This document shows, one piece after another, positions 24,465 through 32,868 of a DNA stretch of 64,000 nt. This DNA is from Fructilactobacillus cliffordii (lineage in GTDB: Bacteria > Bacillota > Bacilli > Lactobacillales > Lactobacillaceae), in the NCBI RefSeq assembly GCF_024029355.1, contig NZ_CP097117.1:1302001-1366000 (forward strand), given 5' to 3'. Below the pieces are notes generated by a model. It was not told where the DNA came from and searched no databases. It was given only the letters and a program-made list of their open reading frames with translations. Numbering within the stretch: position 1 is the first letter of the stretch; every line of letters starts with the position of its first letter. The position numbers and the translations under genes were made by a program.

Positions 24465-25820
24465 ATGATGCCGTTTGTAGTTTTAATTTTAGGAATCATG
24501 TTATTGCTATTTTTGATTATCAAACTCAAACTGAATACGTTTGTATCCTTAATCGTGGTAGCAATTTTGGTAGCATTGGGACTCGGAATGAATCCGGCTT
24601 CCATTGCTAGTACAATTAAGTTAGGGATTGGAAACACGTTGGGAGAACTAGCGGTCGTCTTCGGGTTTGGAGCCATGATTGGACGATTGGTTTCTGATTC
24701 AGGTGGTTCATACCGGATTGCGCAAACTTTAATTCAAAAGTTTGGAAAGAAACGGTTACAACTCGCCATCGTGGTGGCTTCCTTCATTATTGGGATGTCA
24801 TTATTCTTTGAAGTGGGACTGGTATTGTTAACTCCAATCGTGTTCGCAGTTGCTTTGGAAGCTGACGTTCCATTCCTATACCTGGGAATCCCAATGGCCG
24901 CTGCTTTATCAGCAACCCAGGGATTCTTACCACCACAACCAGCTCCAACGGCGGTTGCTAGTGCGTTAGGCGCTAACATCGGTCAAGTGTTGTTATTTGG
25001 GATTATCGTAGCAATTCCTTGTGTGATTGTTGCGGGTCCATTGTGGACGAAAGTAGTGCGGAAATTCTTCCCGAAGGCATTCGTAGTTAAGAAGAGTTTA
25101 CCGGCTTTTGGTGAAGTGAAGGAATACGATTTAAAGGATACTCCGAGTTTTTGGTTATCTGCTTTAACTTCCTTACTACCAGCCATTTTCATGGCAATTA
25201 ACACTGTTTACCAGTTAGCGGTTCACGGTGGAAAAGAAGTTAAGAATCCACACGGTTTTGATGCTGTAATCTCGATGTTAGGGAACCCAATGATTGCCAT
25301 GGTAATCGCGTTGCTCTTTGCCATTTGGTCGATGGGCTTCCACCGTGGTCGGGATATGAAACAAATTTCTTCTAGTATTGTTGATGCCGTTAAATCAATT
25401 GCCATGTTACTGTTGGTGATTGGTGGTGGTGGTGCCTTCAAACAAGTCTTAATTGACGGTGGAGTTGGAGATGCCGTTAAAGGCTTAATGATGCACTCCA
25501 GTCTTTCCCCAATCCTCTTGGGTTGGTTAGTTGCTGTGATTCTCCGGGTTTCTCTGGGATCAGCAACGGTGGCCGGAATGACGGCTGCTGGACTGGTAAC
25601 TCCATTGATGGCTTCCTTGAATGTGAACCCAGTGATGATGGCCTTGGCAATCGGAGCCGGTTCATTAGCTGCATCGCACGTGAACGATGCCGGTTTCTGG
25701 ATGTTCAAAGAATACTTTGACTTAGACATCAAACAAACGTTAGGAATTTGGACAACGTTGGAAACCGTGATTTCCGTAACGGGACTAATTATGGTGCTCC
25801 TGCTGAATATGATTGTTTAA
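24465..25820 (+). CDS. gntP: Gluconate:H+ symporter (GntP family)
   Basis: A 451-aa permease with about 12-14 membrane segments. Family blocks include GFGAMIGRLVSDSGGSYRIA, the PPQPAPTAVASALGANIG loop and GSLAASHVNDAGFWMFKEYF near the end. GntP transporters import gluconate with protons. It is monocistronic, with a cre site in its promoter, and pairs functionally with the gluconokinase gene at 3288. Confidence 0.92.
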   Translation: MMPFVVLILGIMLLLFLIIKLKLNTFVSLIVVAILVALGLGMNPASIASTIKLGIGNTLGELAVVFGFGAMIGRLVSDSGGSYRIAQTLIQKFGKKRLQLAIVVASFIIGMSLFFEVGLVLLTPIVFAVALEADVPFLYLGIPMAAALSATQGFLPPQPAPTAVASALGANIGQVLLFGIIVAIPCVIVAGPLWTKVVRKFFPKAFVVKKSLPAFGEVKEYDLKDTPSFWLSALTSLLPAIFMAINTVYQLAVHGGKEVKNPHGFDAVISMLGNPMIAMVIALLFAIWSMGFHRGRDMKQISSSIVDAVKSIAMLLLVIGGGGAFKQVLIDGGVGDAVKGLMMHSSLSPILLGWLVAVILRVSLGSATVAGMTAAGLVTPLMASLNVNPVMMALAIGAGSLAASHVNDAGFWMFKEYFDLDIKQTLGIWTTLETVISVTGLIMVLLLNMIV

Positions 25821-25834
25821 ACTGAATTATAAAT

Positions 25835-25867
25835 AAAAGGGTAATCCGAAAGCGGATTACCCTTTTT
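25835..25867. terminator. Bidirectional terminator
   Basis: AAAAGGGTAATCCG-AAAG-CGGATTACCCTTTTT, perfect arms, between gntP and the convergent XRE regulator. Confidence 0.92.
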
Positions 25868-25873
25868 GCTTGG

Positions 25874-26443
25874 TTAAAAAACGGAGTAGAGGAGGTAGCT
25901 AAGTCCGACAGCTACTACGATGCTAAGGCTAAGCTTCCCGGCAATTATGCCAAGTTGATAGGCGGAAGAAAAATGAATCATTTGGGACCAGTTAATGGTT
26001 TTGCCAATGGCCAGTAGGTTAATTAGAAAGAAAAAGCCACTGGAATAAGCGAGAATTTGGTTGTCTACTCCTTGGAACATGGATTCGTTATGGTAGCGTA
26101 ACCAGATTAAAGTGGAGAGGAACAGCAGCGTGATTCCAGGCAGGTGATAGATGCTAAGCAGGTTAAGATAACAAGCTAATAGCAGACTAACCGCAAGCAA
26201 GCCAATCCAGCTCCAGGATTGAGTTGGATTCGGTTGGGGTGATTGATTGGGTTGCCGCAGTAATTGATCGGTGGAAACGTTTAACCGTGCACTAAGCTGG
26301 GTTAGCATTTCTAAATTCGGAAAACTCCGCTGATTTTCCCAGTTAGAGATGGTTTTACGGGAAACGTGGAGTTGATTAGCAAGTTCTGCCTGGGTCAATC
26401 CGGCTTGTGTCCGGTAGTGTTTCAGCTGGCGATAGAAAAGCAC
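25874..26443 (-). CDS. XRE-family regulator with membrane domain
   Basis: A 189-aa protein: helix-turn-helix at about residues 5-62 (LTQAELANQLHVSRKTISNWENQ), a short Gln/Pro-rich linker, then four hydrophobic segments. Such proteins may sense a membrane or peptide signal. It is divergent from a small two-TM protein gene (26576), a plausible target. Monocistronic. Confidence 0.82.
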   Translation of the reverse strand: MLFYRQLKHYRTQAGLTQAELANQLHVSRKTISNWENQRSFPNLEMLTQLSARLNVSTDQLLRQPNQSPQPNPTQSWSWIGLLAVSLLLACYLNLLSIYHLPGITLLFLSTLIWLRYHNESMFQGVDNQILAYSSGFFFLINLLAIGKTINWSQMIHFSSAYQLGIIAGKLSLSIVVAVGLSYLLYSVF

Positions 26444-26575
26444 AATTGTTCTCCTTTAGAATGAATTTAAAGTTATGATAACACGAAATCCCCGTGGTGA
26501 GGGCGTGTCTCAGATGATGAGCTTGTGTAAATTAACTGAGATTCACTAAGCTAACCTTAGAGAGGAGGGGAAACG

Positions 26576-26749
26576 ATGAAACGACGAAAAATTAGCGCTT
26601 GGTTGTTTTTATTAGTCATGCTATTGTTAGCGGTTCCGGCTTATCAGTTCCACCAAACGTGGATCAGTATCCTTTATGTAATTGTGTGGTTGCTGATTTT
26701 AGGTTATGCAATTAAATCCATTTGGCACGATTATCACAACCGCCACTAA
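26576..26749 (+). CDS. Small protein with two membrane segments, 57 aa
   Basis: An open frame from ATG 26576 with a strong AGGAGGGG site. The product starts MKRRKISAW and has two hydrophobic segments (about 8-23 and 29-48), ending in a His-rich tail (WHDYHNRH). It is divergently placed to the XRE membrane regulator, 132 bases away. No family recognised. Confidence 0.65.
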   Translation: MKRRKISAWLFLLVMLLLAVPAYQFHQTWISILYVIVWLLILGYAIKSIWHDYHNRH

Positions 26750-26789
26750 TGAATTCAGGAAAAAGCTATCTTTTTGGTCAGATTTTTGG

Positions 26790-26795
26790 TATGAT
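26790..26795 (+). promoter_or_regulatory. -10 element for the ABC exporter transcript
   Basis: An extended -10 element TGGTATGAT; no strong -35. The resulting leader of about 210 bases carries the short peptide and the hairpins described below. Confidence 0.45.
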
Positions 26796-26878
26796 TTGGT
26801 TTAATTCAGAACTAAATCTCTTAGCTGGGAATGATATTTCTGTAAGAACCGAATTTTAACTTAAAGGAGTCTAGATTG

Positions 26879-26905
26879 ATGGTGAAAAAAAGATCCCAAG
26901 CATAA
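26879..26905 (+). CDS. Leader peptide MVKKRSQA
   Basis: An 8-codon frame with an AAAGGAG site (26863-26869) at correct spacing. Its Ser-Gln codons contain the first arm (TCCCA, 26894-26898) of a chain of pairing segments, so ribosome position on this peptide should decide which hairpins form. Confidence 0.6.
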   Translation: MVKKRSQA

Positions 26906-27013
26906 TGGGACTAATTAAAACTAAACATCGCTGATTACGCAATCAGCAAAATCAGTCCCATTTTAAATCAAACTAATGAAAATGATTGATTTAATTGAGA
27001 AAGGGACTTTTTG
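26893..27013 (+). promoter_or_regulatory. Translational attenuator of the ABC exporter
   Basis: Four segments: 1 TCCCA (26894-26898); 2 AATGGGACT (26904-26912); 3 AGTCCCATT (26954-26962); 4 GGGACT (27003-27008), part of the exporter's ribosome site. 1 pairs with 2 (5 bp), 2 with 3 (9 bp, enclosing GCTGATT/AATCAGC), 3 with 4 (6 bp, extended by CAAAA 26947-26951 with TTTTG 27009-27013). In the default fold the ribosome site is closed; a ribosome held on the leader frees it. This is the layout of ermC-type regulation. Confidence 0.65.
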
Positions 27014-27922
27014 ATGCCAAAAATTGAATTACACACACCACGTCTGGGTTATTCTGCCACCCAGGTAGTGTTACGCGACGTGGATTTAACGTTAACCGGT
27101 GGAAATGTATACGCTCTTGTCGGTTCTAATGGGGCCGGGAAATCAACCCTTCTGAAGACAATGGTGGGAGTGCTAAAACCGCACTCGGGTAGAGTCCGAG
27201 TGACAGTTACAGATGCCAAGCAACCAGCCTTTGGACAAATTGGCTTTTGCCCACAGTTTCCGTTGGTCGATTGGTATACCAGCGTTCGCGATAACGTGCG
27301 CCTTGGACCACTTTTAGCAGGCCAATCCTGGACGACTAGTTGGAAGAACGTTCAGGCTAGTTTGCGACTACTAGGAATTGAACGGTTGCAAAAGACGGCC
27401 ATGGATCACATTTCGGGTGGTCAGCAGCAACGGGTTCAGTTAGCTCGCGAATTGGCCAAGCAACCAACCATTTATTTGCTGGACGAACCGACCACGGGGC
27501 TGGACGTAGAAACGATTGAAAAGTTATTTACCTACTTGCGTGCTCGTGCTGAAGCCGGTGCATTGGTGTTAATTGCTAGTCACGATTTAACCAGTTTGGA
27601 AGCATACGCTAATCAACTGATTTTGCTGGATCAAGGACGAGTTCAATACCAAGGTTCGTTGGCCACGTTCATCAGTAACGGTCAGACTGAGTCTACCGTG
27701 CAGGTCACGGTAGCAAATGAAAGTGCTTCGCGGTTACTACCCCAAAGGGGATATCAGGTTACTTCGGATGGCACGATTACGGTACCGCAAGGTGAGTTAC
27801 TGGAGCTGTTACAATTTCTAACGGACCGCCAGTTAACAGTCGACAAAATCGAAACCATTCAACCAAATCTGCGCACTCGGTATCTCCAGTTCAAACGGGA
27901 GGAGGCTGCCGATGAATCCTAG
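27014..27922 (+). CDS. ABC transporter ATPase (multidrug/ABC-2 type)
   Basis: A 302-aa ATPase. Walker A GSNGAGKST (about residues 37-45), signature SGGQQQRVQ, Walker B IYLLDEPTTGLD, and H-loop ASHDL are all present, with a C-terminal extension typical of ABC-2 exporters. I use ATG 27014; a TTG precedes it. The following permease overlaps by 11 bases. Expression appears gated by the leader peptide upstream. Such pairs export drugs, bacteriocins or lipids; the substrate is unknown. Confidence 0.92.
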   Translation: MPKIELHTPRLGYSATQVVLRDVDLTLTGGNVYALVGSNGAGKSTLLKTMVGVLKPHSGRVRVTVTDAKQPAFGQIGFCPQFPLVDWYTSVRDNVRLGPLLAGQSWTTSWKNVQASLRLLGIERLQKTAMDHISGGQQQRVQLARELAKQPTIYLLDEPTTGLDVETIEKLFTYLRARAEAGALVLIASHDLTSLEAYANQLILLDQGRVQYQGSLATFISNGQTESTVQVTVANESASRLLPQRGYQVTSDGTITVPQGELLELLQFLTDRQLTVDKIETIQPNLRTRYLQFKREEAADES

Positions 27923-28709
27923 TCAATTTCGGCGCCAATCGTTGGGACTACGGGGATTACTAGTGGTGGTCATCAATGAGATTCAAGCCTTTTGGAGCAA
28001 CTTAGGCCTGTTGGTGTCCATGACGATGCAACCCATTCTGTATTTTGCCTTTTTGGTGATGGGAATTTCGGCAACTACTGGTTCGTTTTCGTATGTCGGG
28101 CACCGAATTTCGTACGCAATGTATGCCGTGATGGGAGTCATTGGGTTAATCATGATGACACAGATGTCACAGGCGATTTACCGAAGCACCGTGGACAAGC
28201 AATTCGGCTTGCTGGCTGTTAAGTTTATGAGTGGAGTCTGTCCCGGTTATTACATTATGGGGATGAGCATTTTTCCCATCCTAGGCTACTTTTACCAGTG
28301 CGCTATCTTAACGTTATTAGCCCTTGCCACTGGAATTGGGATTAAACTCGTGGACTTGGGTCTGGCAATCCTCGTCGGAGCCTTCTTTTTGTTGTTTTGG
28401 AGTTCGTTAGGAATTATTTGCAGTGCGTGGTTTAAAAACTATCAACAGCGGGACGTGGTGATGCAACTGATATTTTCTCCGATTGCCTTTACAGCGCCGT
28501 CGTTTTACGTGGATGGACATGGACCTGCGTATCTACGGCTATTAGCTAATCTTAATCCATTAACGTATCAGCTCCGGGCGTTACGCTCGGTGGCGTACGG
28601 TAATTTTGATTTAGCGGTGTTATTAGTGGGATTACTGCCCACCGTTTTGATGCTGATACTGGCGACGGTGATTTTAAGCCATCTACCGTTAACTTTACAG
28701 GAACACTAA
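27912..28709 (+). CDS. ABC-2 type permease
   Basis: A 265-aa permease with six membrane segments of the ABC-2 family (NEIQAFWSNLGLLVS at the start, NLNPLTYQLRALRSVAYGNF near the end, the usual position before the last segment). It overlaps the ATPase gene by 11 bases and forms the exporter with it. Confidence 0.9.
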   Translation: MNPSQFRRQSLGLRGLLVVVINEIQAFWSNLGLLVSMTMQPILYFAFLVMGISATTGSFSYVGHRISYAMYAVMGVIGLIMMTQMSQAIYRSTVDKQFGLLAVKFMSGVCPGYYIMGMSIFPILGYFYQCAILTLLALATGIGIKLVDLGLAILVGAFFLLFWSSLGIICSAWFKNYQQRDVVMQLIFSPIAFTAPSFYVDGHGPAYLRLLANLNPLTYQLRALRSVAYGNFDLAVLLVGLLPTVLMLILATVILSHLPLTLQEH

Positions 28710-28711
28710 CC

Positions 28712-28745
28712 AAAACAACCACTCGCATTTTCGGGTGGTTGTTTT
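28712..28745. terminator. Terminator after the ABC operon
   Basis: AAAACAACCAC-TCGCATTTTCGG-GTGGTTGTTTT; it can serve both the exporter and the convergent arcA. Confidence 0.88.
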
Positions 28746-28767
28746 AATTTGCTTCAAATTTTGATAA

Positions 28768-29967
28768 CTAAAGTTCATCCCGCCACAACGGCTGTGACAT
28801 ACAGCGAGCACCACCGCGACCACGTGCTAGTTCCGAAGAGGGGATTTCGTGGACGGTTAGCCCGTGCGACCGCATCAATTGAATGGAGCGATAGTTCCGG
28901 TCATAGGTGATGACTTCGCCGGGAGCAATTGCTAGGTTATTTGACCCGTCGTTCCACTGTTCACGTGGTGCAATGATGGCATCACCACCGCCAGTTTCAA
29001 TCAGGTCGATTTCACTGAGCCCGAGGGCTTCTTTTAGTACGGGTTGTAAATGATGCGCCTGTTTAATTTTCACGCCACCCTTACCGTTGGGACGTAAGAT
29101 TTCAATGTTTAGCTGGTAATCTTGGTCCATAATGCCAGGGAAAATGGTAAATTGATCGCGATTAACCATCGTAAACACGGTATCCAGATGCATCATCGCA
29201 TGATTGTGAGGGATGTGAATGGCAATGATTGTTTCAAATGTTGATGCCGGATTGTTGAAGAGATGCTCCGCCAGAGTAAGAGCCGCTGCGTGAGTGGTTC
29301 GTTCTGAAATCCCAAGTGCTAGGGTGTTCTGGTTGAGTATTAGTTCGTCACCACCTTCTAAGTGGGTCGGAAGGGTGGGTTGTAACCAAGTGGGAGTATT
29401 GCGAAAGCGCGGATGATGGTCCACAATCCAGGAAAAGATGAAGGATTCCGGTTTTCGGGCGGCAAAGGTCATCGGATTAATCGTAACTCCGTTGCCGATG
29501 GTGGCCTGCGGGTCCCGGGTGAAATAAGCATTTGGTAGCGGCGGTAAGACAAACGGTTGGTGGTAATCTTCTGGCAATTCGACCGTTTCACTCCGTAAGC
29601 CTGCGTAGACGGTCGTGGCTAAGTCCGCAGCCGGTAATGTTTGTAGATAAGCTGCAGTTGTTTGAATTTGAACTGGATCGAGAGCAAATTGAGCCAGATA
29701 ATCTTGGATAAAGCCGGTTTTTACGTCCTCATTGCAAAGGATTTCCTTTAGTAAGCGTTCAATGTAGACGGGTTTAACGTGATGTTGTTTTAATAGAGCG
29801 GTGAACTGATCGTGTTCCTGTTGCGCAATTTTTAAAAAGGGCACGTCGTCGAAAAGTAAGTCTTTCATGGTATCCGGTGTAATGTTTTCTAACTCCGGTC
29901 CAGGACGATGAACCAGAACCTCGCGTAGAGTGCCAATTTCTGAGTTAACCTGTAAATGGTTGGGCAT
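28768..29967 (-). CDS. arcA: Arginine deiminase
   Basis: A 399-aa enzyme that converts arginine to citrulline and ammonia. Visible: HLEGGDELILN and MHLDTVFTMV active-site blocks, and nucleophile Cys389 in ARGGARCMSQPLWR. Normally arcA is followed by ornithine carbamoyltransferase and carbamate kinase genes for ATP production; here it stands alone, between an ABC exporter and an SDR gene. The remaining pathway genes may be elsewhere. A strong AGGAGG site precedes ATG 29967. Confidence 0.96.
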   Translation of the reverse strand: MPNHLQVNSEIGTLREVLVHRPGPELENITPDTMKDLLFDDVPFLKIAQQEHDQFTALLKQHHVKPVYIERLLKEILCNEDVKTGFIQDYLAQFALDPVQIQTTAAYLQTLPAADLATTVYAGLRSETVELPEDYHQPFVLPPLPNAYFTRDPQATIGNGVTINPMTFAARKPESFIFSWIVDHHPRFRNTPTWLQPTLPTHLEGGDELILNQNTLALGISERTTHAAALTLAEHLFNNPASTFETIIAIHIPHNHAMMHLDTVFTMVNRDQFTIFPGIMDQDYQLNIEILRPNGKGGVKIKQAHHLQPVLKEALGLSEIDLIETGGGDAIIAPREQWNDGSNNLAIAPGEVITYDRNYRSIQLMRSHGLTVHEIPSSELARGRGGARCMSQPLWRDEL

Positions 29968-29999
29968 GGTAATCCTCCTGTTAATTGTTCACACAAATC

Positions 30000-30010
30000 A
30001 TGCTTAGCAT
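30000..30010. promoter_or_regulatory. Small palindrome upstream of arcA
   Basis: ATGCT-T-AGCAT, about 35 bases before the arcA start. It may be an operator, but it does not match the arginine repressor box I know. Confidence 0.3.
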
Positions 30011-30060
30011 AACGCGGTTAACCATGAGAATCTAGATTTAATGTTAGATTAAGTCACATT

Positions 30061-30110
30061 AAAAAAGTGTCCTTTGATTTTAGTCACTGACTAAAATTGA
30101 AAGACACTTT
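30061..30110. terminator. Bidirectional terminator between the SDR gene and arcA promoter
   Basis: A long hairpin AAGTGTC...ATTTTAGTC-ACT-GACTAAAAT...GACACTT with A/T runs on both sides; it ends the minus-strand SDR transcript. Confidence 0.85.
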
Positions 30111-30135
30111 GATTATTAATTAATAAATGAAACCG

Positions 30136-30885
30136 TTAGAAATCTTGCCCGGTAGGACGAACAATAATTTCATTAATATCGACATTTTCTGGTTGGCTCA
30201 TCATAAAGACCGTAAGTTCAGCAATGTTTTCGGGACTTAACCAACCATTCTTGGTGGAATTGTTGGCTTCCATAATTTGGGCTTGGGCTTCTTTGTCATT
30301 GAGGGTGTTCATTAAGTTGGTATTAACAAATCCAGGAGAAACAATCCCAGTTTGAATCCCGTTGGCGTGTTCTTCTTGACGGAGCCCTTCCATAATTCCT
30401 TTCACAGCGAATTTGGTTCCCCCATAAACACCGAAGCCGGGCGCAATTTTGTGTCCAGCAACCGAATCAGTTGCCATAACTAAACCATGTCCTTGGTTAC
30501 GCATTGTCGGCACAGCCGCCGCAATTCCATTTAAAACTCCCATCACGTTAGTTTCAAGAAGTCCTTGCCAAACGTCCAATTTTTCGGGATCCGCAATGTC
30601 AGCTTTAGGCATAATCCCAGCATTATTGTACATTACATCTAGTTTCCCAAATTGATCTAATGCTAATTGAACCAGCGCCTGAACGTCAGCAAATTTAGTA
30701 ACATCGGTTAGCAGGGTGGCAAAATTTTCTGGATGTGTAACTGATTGTTGGACAGCATCCAATTTAGCCTGATTTCTTGAACCGATTACAACTTTAGCAC
30801 CACGTTCATTGGCAAGTTTAGCGGTGGCGGCTCCCATCCCAGATGAACCACCTGTGATTACAATTACTTTATCTTTAATACTCAT
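30136..30885 (-). CDS. Short-chain dehydrogenase/reductase
   Basis: A 249-aa classical SDR: TGGSSGMGAAT cofactor motif, NNAG, catalytic YGGTK and SPGFV. The ATG at 30885 fits the AGGAG site; an upstream GTG would place it inside that site. It resembles NADP-dependent dehydrogenases of unspecified substrate. It lies just behind a TetR gene on the same strand and is probably co-transcribed with it. Confidence 0.85.
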   Translation of the reverse strand: MSIKDKVIVITGGSSGMGAATAKLANERGAKVVIGSRNQAKLDAVQQSVTHPENFATLLTDVTKFADVQALVQLALDQFGKLDVMYNNAGIMPKADIADPEKLDVWQGLLETNVMGVLNGIAAAVPTMRNQGHGLVMATDSVAGHKIAPGFGVYGGTKFAVKGIMEGLRQEEHANGIQTGIVSPGFVNTNLMNTLNDKEAQAQIMEANNSTKNGWLSPENIAELTVFMMSQPENVDINEIIVRPTGQDF

Positions 30886-30946
30886 GATTGTCACTCCTAT
30901 CTTTAGGTTGAGTACATTCTACAATACGACCTGGACCTCAAAGCAA

Positions 30947-31549
30947 TTAATTAGCTTGATTATTAGTAAAAAAATCATTGATTAGCTGAGTACCAGTAGC
31001 CTGGATATCAAACCTTCCATTAGCAAAACACCAACTTAACATCATTCCACGCACCATCGTTTCTATCTCTAGAAAAAGGCGATCTTCGTCAGACGCGCTA
31101 ATTTCCTTTGCCAAGATTGCTTCGTGTAATTCAGTTCGTAGTCCGTCCGTAAACGTTCGTTGCTTAAAATGATTACCGGGAGATTGTAAGTTGGCATCTA
31201 AGTTGGCGATAAAGGCCCGAGTCGTAATTTCAACCCCCATATTAGCAGCAAATTTGAACTCTGCATTTAGTAATTGGTTTAAATTATGCAGAGGATGACT
31301 TCCGGGCCGAGTTTTGAGTTCAGCCAATAACGCTTGCATCGTTTGATTCAAATTTTCGTAATAAATTTGGGAAATAATGTCTTGTTTAGATTTGAAGTAT
31401 AAGTAGAAGGTTCCCGTGGAAACATGGGCGGTGGAAACAATTTGTTTGATGGAAATTTGGTTAAAACCATGTTCCTTAGTTAGTTGAACGGCTGCCGCAA
31501 ATATTTTTTGTTTGGTGGCTTTCTTTTGAAGAGTACGTTTGTTGGGCAT
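30947..31549 (-). CDS. TetR-family transcriptional regulator
   Basis: A 200-aa TetR regulator. The N-terminal helix-turn-helix (about residues 9-56) shows the family pattern ISIKQIVSTAHVSTGTFYLYFKSKQDI. Two tandem 12-bp palindromes lie in the divergent region upstream and are its likely operators, controlling both its own operon (with the SDR gene) and the YciI-like gene on the other strand. Confidence 0.88.
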   Translation of the reverse strand: MPNKRTLQKKATKQKIFAAAVQLTKEHGFNQISIKQIVSTAHVSTGTFYLYFKSKQDIISQIYYENLNQTMQALLAELKTRPGSHPLHNLNQLLNAEFKFAANMGVEITTRAFIANLDANLQSPGNHFKQRTFTDGLRTELHEAILAKEISASDEDRLFLEIETMVRGMMLSWCFANGRFDIQATGTQLINDFFTNNQAN

Positions 31550-31576
31550 TGCTTTTTCCTTTCTTTGAAGTTACAA

Positions 31577-31601
31577 TGAACATGTTCAGTGAACATATTC
31601 A
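31577..31601. promoter_or_regulatory. Tandem operators for the TetR regulator
   Basis: TGAACATGTTCA (31577-31588, perfect palindrome) and TGAACATATTCA (31590-31601) are separated by a single base, midway between the divergent genes. Confidence 0.75.
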
Positions 31602-31645
31602 TCTAATTATTGGCCATATTTAAGTAGTAAGTAGGAGGAAGTAAA

Positions 31646-31936
31646 ATGTTTTTAATTGAATTAAATTACCAAAAACCATTAGAAGAGGTAAATCGGTATT
31701 TACCAGTACATAATGACTATTTGGAACATAATTATAGCGCGGGTAATTTTTTAATGTCAGGAAGAAAAGAGCCTCGCAATGGGGGAGTGATTATTGCGAA
31801 CGTTGCTTCTCAACTCGAACTAGAAGCAATTTACCATCAGGATCCATTTTATCAACAGCAAATTGCAAATTATCGGATCATCCAATTTTATCCCACGAAA
31901 GCTCAACCAGAGTTACAAAAGTGGTTGGAAAATTAG
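31646..31936 (+). CDS. YciI-like protein
   Basis: A 96-aa protein of the YciI/ferredoxin-like fold group: it opens with a beta strand (MFLIELNYQKP), keeps HNDYLEHNYSAGNFLMSG and ends with the strand YRIIQFYP. Its biochemical function is not known; some relatives are linked to small-molecule degradation. It is divergent from the TetR gene and shares the operators. Confidence 0.75.
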   Translation: MFLIELNYQKPLEEVNRYLPVHNDYLEHNYSAGNFLMSGRKEPRNGGVIIANVASQLELEAIYHQDPFYQQQIANYRIIQFYPTKAQPELQKWLEN

Positions 31937-31972
31937 GTAAATCACTTGGGATTGAACTAGTTGGCTGTGCTT

Positions 31973-32010
31973 AAAAAATCTCGAAGAAATTAATTTCTTC
32001 GAGATTTTTT
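31973..32010. terminator. Bidirectional terminator
   Basis: A perfect 19-bp palindrome (AAAAAATCTCGAAGAAATT and complement), overlapping the end of the convergent acetyltransferase gene. Confidence 0.92.
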
Positions 32011-32823
32011 TGGTTCCTTTGTTTGAAAATGTTGATAAGCTGTTTCTACGACGTTCCGGAAATCGTAAACCGCTGCGTTTCTCTGGTAGATTGGCTCGGA
32101 TTGGTAGGGAAATTGAGCTTGATATTCGGTTTGAATTTCTAAAAAGTCATCGTAGAGATCCATATCAATATCTTTATATTGTTTGGTAACCTTGTGACCG
32201 TCTTCTAAGACATTAACTAGCTGAGTCACGGTTGGACGGTGTAACCAATATTCAGCCAAATGAATGGAGGTATTGGTTTCAAAGTCTGTCCCAATCATGA
32301 GAATTTTGGCAGGCACCTGATTGGAAAAGAGGGTTCCTAGTGGAGAATCTGGACCTAAGCCATAGTCAAAACCGTGGTGAGACAACTCTGCCTGCCGGGC
32401 ACCGTAAATGGCGAACGAATACAGCGGGTGACTAGTACGCACCACCCCCGGATACTTGCGAAAGGTTTCGGGAATAATGCCGAGTCCCTTGGACACTGGA
32501 GTCGTGAGGGGATCGTAAGGAATCTGATTGTCCCGGATAAACTGCCAGTCGGCTGGATTCGCTGGAGGATATTCCCAGGTCGCTGGATCGCTAAGTTCTA
32601 CGGATTGGGTCGGCAGTATTATCGTGCCCGTTGAATCCACAGTCTCCATCAACGATTGAATGACCGCTTCCGGACCTCCAATTACAAAGCCCAGTGACTT
32701 GAGTGAGGAATGGACGATGACCGTGTCTCCCGTTTGGATGCCTAAGCGTTGCCATAGTTGAACGAGCGATGACTTGGTGACAATCGGGCGACCGTTGATT
32801 TCGGATTTAATTGTCTCTGGCAT
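31990..32823 (-). CDS. AAC(3)-family N-acetyltransferase
   Basis: A 277-aa member of the antibiotic N3-acetyltransferase family. Family blocks: VIVHSSLKSLGFVIGG, GTIILPTQS, and TSHPLYSFAIYG, which holds the conserved His. The family includes true aminoglycoside acetyltransferases and chromosomal relatives (such as YokD) without known resistance; I cannot tell which from sequence. ATG 32823 fits GGGAG; an ATG 12 bases upstream is less well placed. Confidence 0.82.
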   Translation of the reverse strand: MPETIKSEINGRPIVTKSSLVQLWQRLGIQTGDTVIVHSSLKSLGFVIGGPEAVIQSLMETVDSTGTIILPTQSVELSDPATWEYPPANPADWQFIRDNQIPYDPLTTPVSKGLGIIPETFRKYPGVVRTSHPLYSFAIYGARQAELSHHGFDYGLGPDSPLGTLFSNQVPAKILMIGTDFETNTSIHLAEYWLHRPTVTQLVNVLEDGHKVTKQYKDIDMDLYDDFLEIQTEYQAQFPYQSEPIYQRNAAVYDFRNVVETAYQHFQTKEPKKSRRN

Positions 32824-32868
32824 GTTAGCTCCCATCTGCTGTAATGGTTAAGCAACGGTAATTTTACT

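Noticed and set aside
32374..32634. Gene on the plus strand inside the acetyltransferase
   Set aside because: It is a shadow frame of a well-supported gene and has no ribosome site.
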